Assembly: GCF_026013365.1 (NCBI RefSeq)
Contig: NZ_JAPDOE010000001.1
Coordinates: 1,612,001-1,676,000, forward strand
Reading direction: 5' to 3'
Origin: Paenibacillus sp. LS1
GTDB taxonomy: Bacteria > Bacillota > Bacilli > Paenibacillales > Paenibacillaceae
Length of the DNA: 64,000 bases
The first letter of the stretch is position 1; each line of letters begins with the position of its first letter. The notes below the pieces were generated by a model. It saw only the letters and a list, made by a program, of their open reading frames with translations, was not told the DNA's origin and ran no database searches. Below, piece after piece: positions 1 through 8,684 of this stretch. Position numbers and translations under genes: made by a program.

Positions 1-555
1 AGTTACATTACCCGATTTAACACCTGTTACTTCCAGATCAATGACATCACTGCCGAGCATAGCCACAATCCAGCGGATTGGACGTACAAATTTGAAATCA
101 TAGGAAGCCCAACGCATGAATTTCGGGAACGTCATGGCATGTAATACAGAAAGCAACCCTTCGCCAACCACAGAAGCTGTTTCCACACCTTTGCTGCTCT
201 TCGTTGCATAGATATATTCGACACCGTTTAATTCTTTGAACGTGAATTGGTCTGGTTCAACACCTTGACTGCGAGCGAATCCGAGTGCAGCTTTGCTCCA
301 ATTACCACTGTCGTCTAGTGCAATTTTGCGTGAAGGGCCTTTCACTTCTTCCTCTATATCTTCCTGCTTTTCAGCCACATTCTGAATCAAAACAGCCAGT
401 CGGCGTGGTGTAGCATACGCATTCACTTCACCATAAGCAATGCGGGATGCGTCAAGCCATTTCACGACACGTTCTTGCAGCTGTGCGATTGCTGCGCTCA
501 TGAAGCGTGCAGGTACTTCTTCCAGCCCGATTTCAAACAAAAGATCCTTAGACAT
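1..555 (-). CDS. glyS: glycyl-tRNA synthetase beta subunit (N-terminal part, cut by window edge)
   Basis: The N-terminal 185 or so residues of GlyS, which usually has close to 690. Together with GlyQ it forms the bacterial alpha2beta2 glycyl-tRNA synthetase. The beta subunit contributes tRNA recognition and much of the contact surface with the acceptor and anticodon. The start reads [18 protein letters not shown], the characteristic GlyS opening, followed by the conserved [10 protein letters not shown] stretch. The ATG overlaps the end of glyQ by 8 nt, so the two are translationally coupled and share the T-box leader upstream of glyQ. The C-terminal part lies outside the window. Confidence 0.96.
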   Translation of the reverse strand, partial: MSKDLLFEIGLEEVPARFMSAAIAQLQERVVKWLDASRIAYGEVNAYATPRRLAVLIQNVAEKQEDIEEEVKGPSRKIALDDSGNWSKAALGFARSQGVEPDQFTFKELNGVEYIYATKSSKGVETASVVGEGLLSVLHAMTFPKFMRWASYDFKFVRPIRWIVAMLGSDVIDLEVTGVKSGNVT

Positions 556-1435
556 GCTCGGCTCCCCCTTTCTTGATCAGCGGGAAGCCTAGCTTCTCAC
601 GCTCTTCCATATATGTTGCAGCGACTTGGCGAGCCAGATTACGGACACGTGTGATGTAGCCCGTACGTTCCGTTACACTGATAGCTCCACGTGCATCCAA
701 CAAGTTGAACGTGTGGGAACATTTCAGCACATAGTCATATGCCGGGAATACCAGATGCTGCGCCATGGCCTTGTTTGCTTCTTCTTCATGCATGTTGAAG
801 AGTGTAAACAGCATTTTGACATCGGATACTTCAAACGTATATTTGGAATGTTCGAATTCTGGCTGACGGAATACATCACCATAAGTAATGCCTTCCACCC
901 ATTCCAAATCAAACACATTCTCTTTTTCCTGAATGTAAGAAGCCAAACGCTCCATACCATACGTAATTTCAACGGCTACCGGATTCGTCTCGATTCCACC
1001 AACCTGTTGGAAATACGTGAATTGTGTAATTTCCATTCCGTCCAACCATACTTCCCAACCAAGACCTGCACAACCAAGGGAAGGATTCTCCCAGTTGTCT
1101 TCAACAAACCGAATATCATGTTTGAGCGGATCAATGCCCAGACGCTTCAGACTTTCCAGGTAAATTTCCTGAATATTGTCCGGAGAAGGCTTGATGATCA
1201 CCTGGAACTGATGATGCTGGTACAGCCGGTTAGGGTTCTCGCCATAACGTCCGTCCGAAGGACGACGGGAAGGCTCCACATAGGCTACTTTCCAAGGTTC
1301 GGGTCCAAGCGAGCGCAAAAAGGTCATCGGGTTCATCGTACCTGCCCCTTTTTCCGTATCGTATGGCTGGACAATAATACAGTTATGCTCGGCCCAGAAT
1401 TGTTGCAGCGTTAGAATCATCTGCTGAAAATTCAT
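548..1435 (-). CDS. glyQ: glycyl-tRNA synthetase alpha subunit
   Basis: Catalytic alpha subunit of the two-subunit class II glycyl-tRNA synthetase, which charges tRNA-Gly in the cytoplasm. It is 295 aa, the normal length. It opens [14 protein letters not shown] and carries the family-typical stretches [19 protein letters not shown] and [19 protein letters not shown], then [19 protein letters not shown]. The frame is open to an ATG at 1453, but the start at 1435 is preferred because an AAAAGGAG sequence lies 7 nt before it. That same ribosome binding site almost abuts the ATG at 1441. glyQ is the first gene behind a T-box riboswitch and overlaps glyS by 8 nt. Confidence 0.96.
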   Translation of the reverse strand: MNFQQMILTLQQFWAEHNCIIVQPYDTEKGAGTMNPMTFLRSLGPEPWKVAYVEPSRRPSDGRYGENPNRLYQHHQFQVIIKPSPDNIQEIYLESLKRLGIDPLKHDIRFVEDNWENPSLGCAGLGWEVWLDGMEITQFTYFQQVGGIETNPVAVEITYGMERLASYIQEKENVFDLEWVEGITYGDVFRQPEFEHSKYTFEVSDVKMLFTLFNMHEEEANKAMAQHLVFPAYDYVLKCSHTFNLLDARGAISVTERTGYITRVRNLARQVAATYMEEREKLGFPLIKKGGAEHV

Positions 1436-1490
1436 AATCATGCTCCTTTTCAATGGTTTGTTAGCAAGCTTAGAACGGTGCAGACAACAA

Positions 1491-1782
1491 TAAATAGCCC
1501 CCGTCCTACGCCTGTTGTACAGACGTAGGGACGAGAGCTATTCCCGCGGTTCCACCCTACTTGGCTTGGATCAAACAGGATGATCCTGCTCGTTCCAGCC
1601 CACTTTTCCGTGTCCATTCATGCTCCCGAGTGCCGTTTCAAAAACGGATTCAACCAGGCTTCCACCATCCCCGGCTCGCTCATTCATGATTCGCAAGTGT
1701 CATATACGACTTGTCCCCCACAAATGCAATAAATCCAGTCTTTTACTTTCTCGTTCAATGCATGTCTCATAAAGAGAAATTA
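1491..1782 (-). promoter_or_regulatory. T-box riboswitch of glyQS with intrinsic terminator
   Basis: Leader RNA upstream of glyQ. Reading the minus strand, the T-box sequence AGGGTGGAACCGCGGG is at 1558-1543. It is followed by a strong terminator hairpin at 1541-1493, with arms AATAGC...GCTATT and an inner GTCCTACG-type stem. The GTAGGG before the T-box can pair with CCCTAC after it, giving the alternative antiterminator. In known T-boxes uncharged tRNA bound through a specifier codon stabilises the antiterminator. Here the gene served implies tRNA-Gly. I did not assign the specifier triplet with confidence. Confidence 0.93.
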
Positions 1783-1788
1783 TATTTC

Positions 1789-1817
1789 ATAATATATAAA
1801 ATCTAGTATGAAGTCAA
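1789..1817 (-). promoter_or_regulatory. sigma-A type promoter of the glyQS leader
   Basis: Minus strand: TTGACT at 1817-1812, a 17 nt spacer, then TATTAT at 1794-1789. Transcription would begin near 1782, at the start of the T-box leader. The call rests on box quality, spacing and position. Confidence 0.7.
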
Positions 1818-1845
1818 GATATAGTTTCACTTCCACCAAAACGCC

Positions 1846-2598
1846 TCAAATCCCGTACTTCTCCATCTGATCGAGGAAAGAACGGGATTTAAGATTCAGG
1901 CCAAGCTGATGATCCATGAAGGCCCGCATCAGTTTTTTGATCTCATCACGGGTAGACTCACTTACTGATATATTTCCCAGGCGCTGCAGATCCAACTGAG
2001 CGAACAAACGCAACAACTTCAGAGCCTTTGGACTGACTGACATCGCCGGAGGATCGAAATGTTTGCATGCACGACACAGGACGCCGCCTAGTCTGGGACT
2101 CATAAACAACTGCTCATCCGGTCGCTCCTGGTTACAGGAGATACACTCATCGAACTGTGGACCATAACCGGATGCCTGTAATATTTTCATTTCGTACAGA
2201 CTCGTAATAACAACCGGATCTTTCTCTTCCTTCAACGCCTGCAAACACGCCTTTAACTGTTTGAACCAAAATGTACCTGTCTCTTCATCCTGAAGCACGC
2301 GATCCAATAGTTCACATGCATAAGAAGCATAGGAGGCCTTGACCAGATCTTCACGCAATTCATGATAGGATTCAACGATTTCTCCAGCATTCAGTGTACC
2401 TAGACCCGTATTGCGAAAATAAACATATTGACCAAACGTAAACGGCTGCACCAGTGCAGCATGTCGGCTCTTGGGCTTTTTGGCACCGCGGACGAGTACC
2501 CCTACTTTCCCGCCGCTTTCGGTGCAAAGCGTAATGATTTTGTTCCCTTCGCCGTAGTCCATGCTGCGGATGACAATGCCTTCCACCCTGTATAGCAT
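1846..2598 (-). CDS. recO: DNA repair protein RecO
   Basis: RecO anneals complementary strands and, with RecR, loads RecA on SSB-coated single-stranded DNA in gap repair. At 250 aa it is the usual Bacillales length. An N-terminal OB-fold (MLYRVEGIVIRSMDYGEGNKI, about residues 1-80) is followed by a helical region. A zinc-finger follows with a CxxC (CISC, about 156) and a second CxxC (CRAC, about 180). It lies between yqzL/era upstream and glyQS downstream, as in Bacillus. A short gap without a terminator separates it from yqzL, so co-transcription from era is likely. Confidence 0.95.
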   Translation of the reverse strand: MLYRVEGIVIRSMDYGEGNKIITLCTESGGKVGVLVRGAKKPKSRHAALVQPFTFGQYVYFRNTGLGTLNAGEIVESYHELREDLVKASYASYACELLDRVLQDEETGTFWFKQLKACLQALKEEKDPVVITSLYEMKILQASGYGPQFDECISCNQERPDEQLFMSPRLGGVLCRACKHFDPPAMSVSPKALKLLRLFAQLDLQRLGNISVSESTRDEIKKLMRAFMDHQLGLNLKSRSFLDQMEKYGI

Positions 2599-2631
2599 GC
2601 CTCGTCACCTAACCATTCTCGAATCAGCCAG

Positions 2632-2772
2632 TTATACCTCGGCTTCTTCATCTTCAATCACTTCCCTTGCAGGTTCCGACTCCTGTCCTAACGAATTACA
2701 CGCCTCGGTATATAACAAATAGGACTCCACGTCCCCCGTCATCGCAAAAACCTTCCACGAAAAATCTCGCAT
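2632..2772 (-). CDS. yqzL: YqzL family small protein
   Basis: A 46-aa protein beginning MRDFSWKVFAMTGDVESYLL, the hallmark of the YqzL family, whose function is unknown. Family members sit between era and recO in Bacillales, and this one does too. The frame is open upstream to 2835, but conservation starts at the ATG at 2772. A GAGAGG sequence about 11 nt upstream can serve as the ribosome binding site. The C-terminus is acidic (EDEEAEV). Its position inside the era-recO operon is the only functional hint. Confidence 0.8.
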   Translation of the reverse strand: MRDFSWKVFAMTGDVESYLLYTEACNSLGQESEPAREVIEDEEAEV

Positions 2773-2876
2773 CGGAATTTCATCCTCTCTTCGGAAATGA
2801 CGTCTGCATCTACCAAATAGGATGGAGTCTTGCAAGGTAAACTATGTGTTGCAATTACTGGATACAATTCCGACGA

Positions 2877-3776
2877 TCAGTCACGGCCAAAGCCAAGGTC
2901 ACGCAGTACTCTATCCTGATTTCTCCAGTCTTTTTTCACTTTAACCCACAGATCCATGAAAATTTTGGAGCCAAGCAAATTCTGAATGTCGTGTCGGGCT
3001 CGTTTACCCACTTCTTTCAGAAGGGCACCTTGCTTCCCGATAATGATCCCTTTTTGGGAATCCCGTTCCACAAAAATGACGGCCGAGATATAAACGACAC
3101 CGTTATCCTGTACTTTCATATCCTCGATCGTTACGGCAATCGAGTGGGGTACTTCTTCACGAGTCATCTGTAGAATCTTCTCACGAATCAACTCCGCACA
3201 TACAAATTGCTCCGGATGGTCAGTAACCTGGTCATCAGGATAGTACTGGGGACCTTCCGGCAAATACTTGCCGAGCTGTTCCAGCAACGTGCTGACATTG
3301 CTGCCAAGCATGGCAGAGACAGGAACGATTTCAGCGAAATCGTGAAGCTTGCGATATGTCTCAATGAGTGGCAGCAGCGCTTCCGGCTCAATTTTGTCAA
3401 TTTTATTCATGACAAGAATGACAGGCGTACGGATGTTTTTCAACTGTTCAGCAATATAACGGTCACCGCCACCCAAACCCTCCGAAGCGTCAATCAGGAA
3501 CAGTGCTGCTTCCACTTCTCCGAGCGTGTTTAGAGCGGTCTGATTCATGTAATCGCCAAGTTTGGATTGACGTTTGTGAATACCCGGTGTGTCCAGGAAA
3601 ACGATTTGCTGATGTTCGGATGTATACACACCATGAATCTTATTACGGGTAGTTTGTGGCTTGTCCGACATAATGGCAATTTTCTGTCCAATAACTTGGT
3701 TCATCAGTGTGGATTTACCTACGTTTGGACGTCCAATAATGGCTACAAAACCGGATTTGAATGCTTGTTTTTTCAT
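2877..3776 (-). CDS. era: ribosome-assembly GTPase Era
   Basis: Era binds the 3' end of 16S rRNA and couples 30S maturation to growth. The 299-aa protein has all GTPase motifs: G1 GRPNVGKST (about 15-23), G3 DTPG (about 62), G4 NKID (about 124) and G5 SAM. A C-terminal KH RNA-binding domain follows (about 200-299), including [13 protein letters not shown]. It lies downstream of cdd and upstream of yqzL-recO, with ybeY (16S rRNA maturation) nearby. A GAGGAG-type ribosome binding site precedes the ATG. Confidence 0.97.
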   Translation of the reverse strand: MKKQAFKSGFVAIIGRPNVGKSTLMNQVIGQKIAIMSDKPQTTRNKIHGVYTSEHQQIVFLDTPGIHKRQSKLGDYMNQTALNTLGEVEAALFLIDASEGLGGGDRYIAEQLKNIRTPVILVMNKIDKIEPEALLPLIETYRKLHDFAEIVPVSAMLGSNVSTLLEQLGKYLPEGPQYYPDDQVTDHPEQFVCAELIREKILQMTREEVPHSIAVTIEDMKVQDNGVVYISAVIFVERDSQKGIIIGKQGALLKEVGKRARHDIQNLLGSKIFMDLWVKVKKDWRNQDRVLRDLGFGRD

Positions 3777-3815
3777 ATTTTCCTCCTCAGGCGCCTAGGC
3801 CTGGAATGTATTGGT

Positions 3816-4229
3816 TTATTTTTTGGCAGAATTCAGATCAGAAGGACCAAAAGCCCATGGTAACAGTTCAGCAACGGTGGTCTCTTGCAGATCACCTTTC
3901 ATGTTCCCCAAGATGACTTTCATATCGGGTTCACACAGTTCGTACATGACCTGACGACATACGCCACATGGAGCAATCGGACCATCCGTGTCTCCCACAA
4001 TGGCAATCGCTTTAAAGCTGCGAGGCTGCTGTCCACCTGCAATGGCACTGAACATCGCTGTACGCTCAGCACAGTTACCTGGGGTATACGCAGCATTCTC
4101 AATATTACAACCATGATGCACATGCCCTTCACTGTCAAGCAAAGCTGCTCCTACACCAAAATGGGAGTAAGGCGTGTACGCCTTCGTACGTGCCTTAATT
4201 GCCTCTTGCATTAGCAAACCATTATCCAT
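3816..4229 (-). CDS. cdd: cytidine deaminase
   Basis: Zinc enzyme converting cytidine and deoxycytidine to uridine and deoxyuridine in pyrimidine salvage. It is 137 aa, the tetrameric small-form length. Zinc-binding and catalytic residues are visible: C53-A-E55 in GNCAERTA (E55 the proton shuttle) and the C88-x2-C91 pair in PCGVCRQ. The third ligand is Cys in this form. The order dgkA-cdd-era matches Bacillus. A 310-nt gap containing a structured repeat separates it from dgkA upstream, so it may have its own promoter there. Confidence 0.96.
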   Translation of the reverse strand: MDNGLLMQEAIKARTKAYTPYSHFGVGAALLDSEGHVHHGCNIENAAYTPGNCAERTAMFSAIAGGQQPRSFKAIAIVGDTDGPIAPCGVCRQVMYELCEPDMKVILGNMKGDLQETTVAELLPWAFGPSDLNSAKK

Positions 4230-4328
4230 TGATATTCTCTCCCTTAGGGTGCAATATAAAGTTATTACCTACGAGTTAAGTTCAACCAAAGCCAAATTTA
4301 CACTAGTCACTCCGAGTCCAGAATAACC

Positions 4329-4414
4329 CTTCGATCGCTGTTATCCCCCGATTTTTTGATTCACTTTTTCAAAGTGAAAATCCGGGGATAAAGGCGAACG
4401 CTTCGCTTCTACAG
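4329..4414. repeat. structured dispersed repeat, copy 1
   Basis: Part of the 310-nt gap between dgkA and cdd. It contains the long hairpin 4341-4391, with outer arms TTATCCCC/GGGGATAA, then GATTTT/AAAATC and inner CACTTT/AAAGTG. A small hairpin GCGAA-CGC-TTCGC follows at about 4394-4406. The segment resembles the two copies at 33192-33348 and 33374-33529, but several stem pairs are changed on both sides at once. Similarity fades after about 4414. No coding frame is supported. The rest of the gap is AT-rich with no clear feature. Confidence 0.75.
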
Positions 4415-4539
4415 GTTTATTTCTGTCCTCTTCGTTATCGTGTAATGTCTACAAGTTCAACTTAAAAAAGGTCTAACTTCACAAATTTGTGTAGTAATAA
4501 AATCAAATCATAACGAATCAAAACAAAGTTAAAACAAAA

Positions 4540-4911
4540 TTAGTACAAACCCAGCCAGCTCATCACCGGCTTAATGAAAACGATGCAACCGATGATGACG
4601 GCGAATACCGCAGCCAGCAGAACTGCCCCGGCCGCGGTATCCTTCGCCGCTTTTGCCAGCGGATGGATATGGGGATGTGCCAAATCAACTGCAGCCTCTA
4701 CAGCCGTGTTCATCAATTCAGTCACCAGGACCAAAAAGACAGCGGTTAGCACAAACATCCAATCTATTCTTGAGATTCTGAAAAAAAAGCCGGCTACACA
4801 CATCAAAACAGCCACTCCCGTGTGAACTCTCACATTACGCTGAGTCCGCAACCCATATGCGATTCCTTCCGCTGCATTACGGAATACCAGACCCCAGGAG
4901 CGCCTTTTCAT
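4540..4911 (-). CDS. dgkA: diacylglycerol/undecaprenol kinase family protein
   Basis: Small integral membrane lipid kinase. In Gram-positive bacteria members of this family phosphorylate undecaprenol, feeding the lipid carrier of wall synthesis. The 123-aa protein has three predicted membrane segments (about 32-50, 52-70 and 97-118). The family signature ELMNTAVEAAVD (about 65-76) carries the catalytic Glu and metal-binding Glu/Asn. The ATG overlaps the ybeY stop in a TAATG junction, so the two are coupled. The Bacillales context supports undecaprenol as substrate, but sequence alone does not settle it. Confidence 0.93.
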   Translation of the reverse strand: MKRRSWGLVFRNAAEGIAYGLRTQRNVRVHTGVAVLMCVAGFFFRISRIDWMFVLTAVFLVLVTELMNTAVEAAVDLAHPHIHPLAKAAKDTAAGAVLLAAVFAVIIGCIVFIKPVMSWLGLY

Positions 4912-5408
4912 TATCGTGTCAACCCGGCCTGGGCCAATACCGCTTCTTGTTTGCCCATCATTTCAGCCTCGCTAGCTTCATCCTGATGGTCATATCCGAG
5001 CAAGTGCAAGAAGCCATGGACAAACAGAAAACCAAGCTCACGTTCAAATGAATGTCCGTATTCCTCACTTTGCAGGATGGTCCGCGGAACGGAAATAATG
5101 ATGTCTCCAAGAACATCCGGCATTTCTTCCATTTCCTCATCTTCGTCCAGCTCATAGATAATATCGAGTTCTTCATCCACCGTTTCGTTCATTGCAAAAG
5201 ACAATACATCCGTAGGACGGTCAATACCGCGATAATCACGGTTCAACTCATGGATCTGCTCATCGTTCACAAAAGTCAGAGCCACTTCCCCGTCTGCAAC
5301 ACCTTCTGCTTCTCCTGCAAGGTTCAGCAGCTGCTCCAGCATTGCAATCATCGGTTCTGTAATTTCTTTATCCTGTTGTTCATTATTCCATGCCAGATTA
5401 AGACTCAT
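4911..5408 (-). CDS. ybeY: endoribonuclease YbeY (16S rRNA maturation factor)
   Basis: Zinc-dependent endoribonuclease needed for 16S rRNA 3'-end maturation and ribosome quality control. The 165-aa protein has the metal motif H131-x3-H135-x5-H141 in HGFLHLLGYDH near the C-terminus. The upstream NRDYRGIDRPTDVLSF is also diagnostic. It overlaps dgkA by one base and follows pgpH by about 30 nt, giving the usual phoH-pgpH-ybeY-dgkA order. Confidence 0.96.
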   Translation of the reverse strand: MSLNLAWNNEQQDKEITEPMIAMLEQLLNLAGEAEGVADGEVALTFVNDEQIHELNRDYRGIDRPTDVLSFAMNETVDEELDIIYELDEDEEMEEMPDVLGDIIISVPRTILQSEEYGHSFERELGFLFVHGFLHLLGYDHQDEASEAEMMGKQEAVLAQAGLTR

Positions 5409-5440
5409 TCCTTCATAACTCCTGTCTTCATATTATTGAA

Positions 5441-7690
5441 TTAGCCTGCTTCGGGTGAAGTCGGCTTCGGTTTCTTGATCTCCTCCGGATATTCTATCCG
5501 GGAGTGGAAGATACCCATGACCGTTTCCTTCAATGTTCTGGCGACAATATCCAGTTCACGCATCGTAAGGTCACAATCATTGAATTGATGATCGTCCAAT
5601 CGTCCTTTAATAATCTTTTCAATCATGGACTCCACTTGCTCCACTGTCGGTTTGCGTAAAGATCTCACAGCAGCCTCCACACTATCGGCAATACCAACAA
5701 TAGCAGATTCCTTCGACTGAGCCTTCGGCCCAGGGTAACGGAAATCTTCTTCCGTGAAATCAGGTTCAACGCCTGCTTCTTCCGCCTGGCGCAGTGCTTT
5801 GTGATAGAAATAGTGGAGAAATGTCGTGCCATGATGCTGTTCCGCAATATCCCGAATAGGTCTGGGCAGCTTGTAATCCTTTTGCATTTCCACACCATCG
5901 CGCGCATGGGCAACGATAATGGATTTGCTCAGTTTCGGATCGATCGAATCATGCGGATTCTCCATATTGTTCTGATTTTCAATAAAATAGATGGGGCGTT
6001 TCGTCTTGCCAATATCATGATAATACGATCCAACTCGACAGAGCAATCCGTTTGCTCCAATAGCTTCTGCTGCAGCTTCGGATAGATTCCCAACCATAAC
6101 GCTGTGATGATAGGTCCCCGGTGTCTCCGTCAGCAACTTGCGTAGAAGCGGATGGTTCGGGTTAGACAGTTCCACCAGTTTGAGCGCTGACAAGATACCG
6201 AATGATGTTTCGAAAAATGGCATCAGCCCGATGACCAGTATGGCAGTTAATACGCCACCAGCAAATGCAAATCCAACGCCATACAGTGTCGTGGTTCGGT
6301 TCCAATCTCCTGAGTCAATCAAAGCCAGAGTGAAGACGGCTATGGACCCGAACAAGCAGACCATAATGGCCCCTTTCAGGATCGTCGATCGCTGGCTGGC
6401 CTTATGCGTTGCGAAGATCGCAACAAACGAAACTACCACGGCGAAGAACCCTAGTTCAAAGTCAAAAAGCTGACCCTGATGCGTGTTCAAAATAATGCTA
6501 GACAACATGCCGATCAGTATCGAACATACAAAGGCAAGCGACGTATCCAGTAACAGCGCAATTAACATCGCCCCTACCGCAACAGGTGCAAGGAAGCCAA
6601 CATAAGACCTCTCATTGGTCTGAATAATGGCCGTTACATGCATAACCACAATCGTAATAATAAAAATGAGAACAAGCATCAACAGCTGCGCATTATTATA
6701 TTTGAAATGCGTTCCGCTGCATTGCTGAATATACATCAGAATTGCTGCCGACAACAGGCAGGAAAACATCAGAAGTCCAAGCTGCGGCCAGTAGTTCACT
6801 TCATTTTTCAGCAAATCATTCTCATCCAGCAGTGTATACATTTCCGGGGTGATCATCTCACCTTTGGCAACTAATGTGTCACCTTGCTTGATAAAGACGG
6901 TTTGCGTGTTCTCACGCGCCTGCACTTTCGCTTCCTTGGTTCCCTCTTCGTCATAGAAGCGGTTAGAGGTCACCACGAGGCGAGCAAGCTCTTGCACCAC
7001 CTCACGTTGCGTGCGCTTACTAAGAGAGCTGACACTCACCATCTCGGCTACTTTGGCACGCGCGGTGGTTGCATCGCTGATCTGGTCCGTCATTAGACGG
7101 GCAACAATGTCCCTCGCAACTGGTTTCATCTCCTGGATATCATCCGATGTCAGACGTGAGATTTTGATGTAGGTCTCTTCGGGAATACGATAGCTTTGCT
7201 CCTGTACCACATTTCGGATCTCTTCCAACAGCGTCTCGGAGTATGTACCGGCTTTCCGATTATTATTGATATAATTGGTCACAAAATCCTTCTGGCGTTG
7301 CGGAATTTCATCCCGATAAATATCAATCTTATCCTGACTTGAAATCTGATCATCCTGATTCAATCGATCTACACGATCAAGCAGGGTTGTCATCAAATTT
7401 TCGTTCCGCATCTGCACGATCTGAAATATCGGCTGTACGCGTTCAGCCGCTTCTTCCTGAGCTTTGAGTGTGGCCTTGTTATTCGGAATCTGCATGGGCG
7501 CAGCAATATCCACTTCACTTCGTGTACCTTCCTGAATATCATACCGCTCGGGGAGCAGCTTGGAAGCCAGACTCACGTAGAAAAGAATCACCAGAAACAA
7601 AAACAGAAGATAGCGTGCCCACACGCTATACTTCCATCCTGTAGCCTTATTCTGAAAAGATTTGCCTTTTGACGGTTCCTTCGAGGTCAC
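5441..7690 (-). CDS. pgpH: cyclic-di-AMP phosphodiesterase PgpH (7TM-HD)
   Basis: Membrane HD-domain phosphodiesterase that hydrolyses c-di-AMP, controlling potassium and osmotic homeostasis. Layout: one N-terminal membrane helix (about 25-45), a large extracytoplasmic 7TMR-HDED domain, seven membrane helices (about 300-500), then a cytoplasmic HD domain with HHS, the catalytic pair in YYHDIGK (about 554), VAHARDG and EQHHGT. The frame is open to an ATG at 7804 inside phoH. The GTG at 7690 is preferred because it lies just after the phoH stop, with AGAAAGGGA 9 nt upstream. That gives 749 aa, close to other PgpH proteins. Confidence 0.93.
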   Translation of the reverse strand: MTSKEPSKGKSFQNKATGWKYSVWARYLLFLFLVILFYVSLASKLLPERYDIQEGTRSEVDIAAPMQIPNNKATLKAQEEAAERVQPIFQIVQMRNENLMTTLLDRVDRLNQDDQISSQDKIDIYRDEIPQRQKDFVTNYINNNRKAGTYSETLLEEIRNVVQEQSYRIPEETYIKISRLTSDDIQEMKPVARDIVARLMTDQISDATTARAKVAEMVSVSSLSKRTQREVVQELARLVVTSNRFYDEEGTKEAKVQARENTQTVFIKQGDTLVAKGEMITPEMYTLLDENDLLKNEVNYWPQLGLLMFSCLLSAAILMYIQQCSGTHFKYNNAQLLMLVLIFIITIVVMHVTAIIQTNERSYVGFLAPVAVGAMLIALLLDTSLAFVCSILIGMLSSIILNTHQGQLFDFELGFFAVVVSFVAIFATHKASQRSTILKGAIMVCLFGSIAVFTLALIDSGDWNRTTTLYGVGFAFAGGVLTAILVIGLMPFFETSFGILSALKLVELSNPNHPLLRKLLTETPGTYHHSVMVGNLSEAAAEAIGANGLLCRVGSYYHDIGKTKRPIYFIENQNNMENPHDSIDPKLSKSIIVAHARDGVEMQKDYKLPRPIRDIAEQHHGTTFLHYFYHKALRQAEEAGVEPDFTEEDFRYPGPKAQSKESAIVGIADSVEAAVRSLRKPTVEQVESMIEKIIKGRLDDHQFNDCDLTMRELDIVARTLKETVMGIFHSRIEYPEEIKKPKPTSPEAG

Positions 7691-7706
7691 TTTAGACAAT
7701 CCCTTT

Positions 7707-8678
7707 CTATGCTTGATTTTCTGCGGCGTGGTTGTAAGCCACGATAATTTTCTGGACGAGGGAATGCCGCACAACATCTTGCTCGGCAAAATAGACAAAT
7801 CCAATCTCGTTAACTTCGTTCAAGATCGTATTCGCTTCCACAAGCCCGGATTTCTTACCACGCGGTAAATCAATCTGTGTCACGTCTCCGGTGATGACCA
7901 TTTTGGAGCCAAAACCAAGACGGGTCAGAAACATCTTCATCTGTTCCGGCGTTGTGTTCTGTGCTTCATCAAGAATGATGAAGGAGTCATCCAGTGTACG
8001 CCCCCGCATGTAGGCGAGTGGGGCAATTTCGATTAACCCACGCTCCAGTGCCTTCGCGGTCTGTTCCTGTCCCATAACGTCATACAGGGCATCGTACAGC
8101 GGTCTCAGATACGGGTCTACCTTCTCCTGAAGATCACCTGGCAAAAAACCCAGGCTTTCTCCTGCTTCAACAGCAGGCCGTGTGAGTACGATACGTTTGA
8201 CGCTACCTTCTTTAATCGCGGCAACAGCCAGAACAACAGCAAGGTAAGTTTTACCCGTACCGGCAGGACCAATGCCAAATACAATATCACGTTTTTTAAT
8301 TGTAGTTACATAGTGCTTCTGTCCAATGGTTTTAACACGGATTGGTTTACCTCGGTATGTCGTCGTAATCTCGCCCTTGAACAGATCCAATAGCTGGTCT
8401 GCCCGCATATCCTTGGCAAGTTCAATTGCATACTTCACATCTCTTTCGGTTAACACATATCCGTTGCGTATCAATTGCAGTAACACATCAAATAATTGTT
8501 CAAGCGATTCCACCTGTTGTGCATTGCCGAAAATTACAATCTCCGCTTCACGGGATGCAATCTGGGCGGGAATCTCGGATTCAATCAGTTTAAGAAAAGT
8601 ATCTTGGGGTCCAAAAAGAGATTGACCCTCTCCCGCACTCTGGAGGGAGATTTGTATGCTGCGTGTTTGCTCTGACAA
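7707..8678 (-). CDS. phoH: PhoH family ATPase
   Basis: Cytoplasmic P-loop ATPase of the PhoH/YbeZ family, thought to work with YbeY in RNA metabolism. The 323-aa protein has Walker A GPAGTGKT (137-144), the PhoH signature RGRTLDDSFIILDEAQN with Walker B, and a C-terminal ATPase core. The N-terminal 100 residues hold a KH-like RNA-binding region. It sits directly upstream of pgpH and ybeY and 6 nt downstream of yqfD, consistent with one transcript. The biochemical role in Firmicutes is not firmly known. Confidence 0.94.
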   Translation of the reverse strand: MSEQTRSIQISLQSAGEGQSLFGPQDTFLKLIESEIPAQIASREAEIVIFGNAQQVESLEQLFDVLLQLIRNGYVLTERDVKYAIELAKDMRADQLLDLFKGEITTTYRGKPIRVKTIGQKHYVTTIKKRDIVFGIGPAGTGKTYLAVVLAVAAIKEGSVKRIVLTRPAVEAGESLGFLPGDLQEKVDPYLRPLYDALYDVMGQEQTAKALERGLIEIAPLAYMRGRTLDDSFIILDEAQNTTPEQMKMFLTRLGFGSKMVITGDVTQIDLPRGKKSGLVEANTILNEVNEIGFVYFAEQDVVRHSLVQKIIVAYNHAAENQA

Positions 8679-8684
8679 ATATCC

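Noticed and set aside
626-1414. 262-codon plus-strand frame opposite glyQ
   Set aside because: Shadow of glyQ with no ribosome binding site and no recognisable domain.
7691-7804. Upstream ATG extension of pgpH into phoH
   Set aside because: It would overlap phoH by about 100 nt. A GTG with a good ribosome binding site lies directly after the phoH stop.
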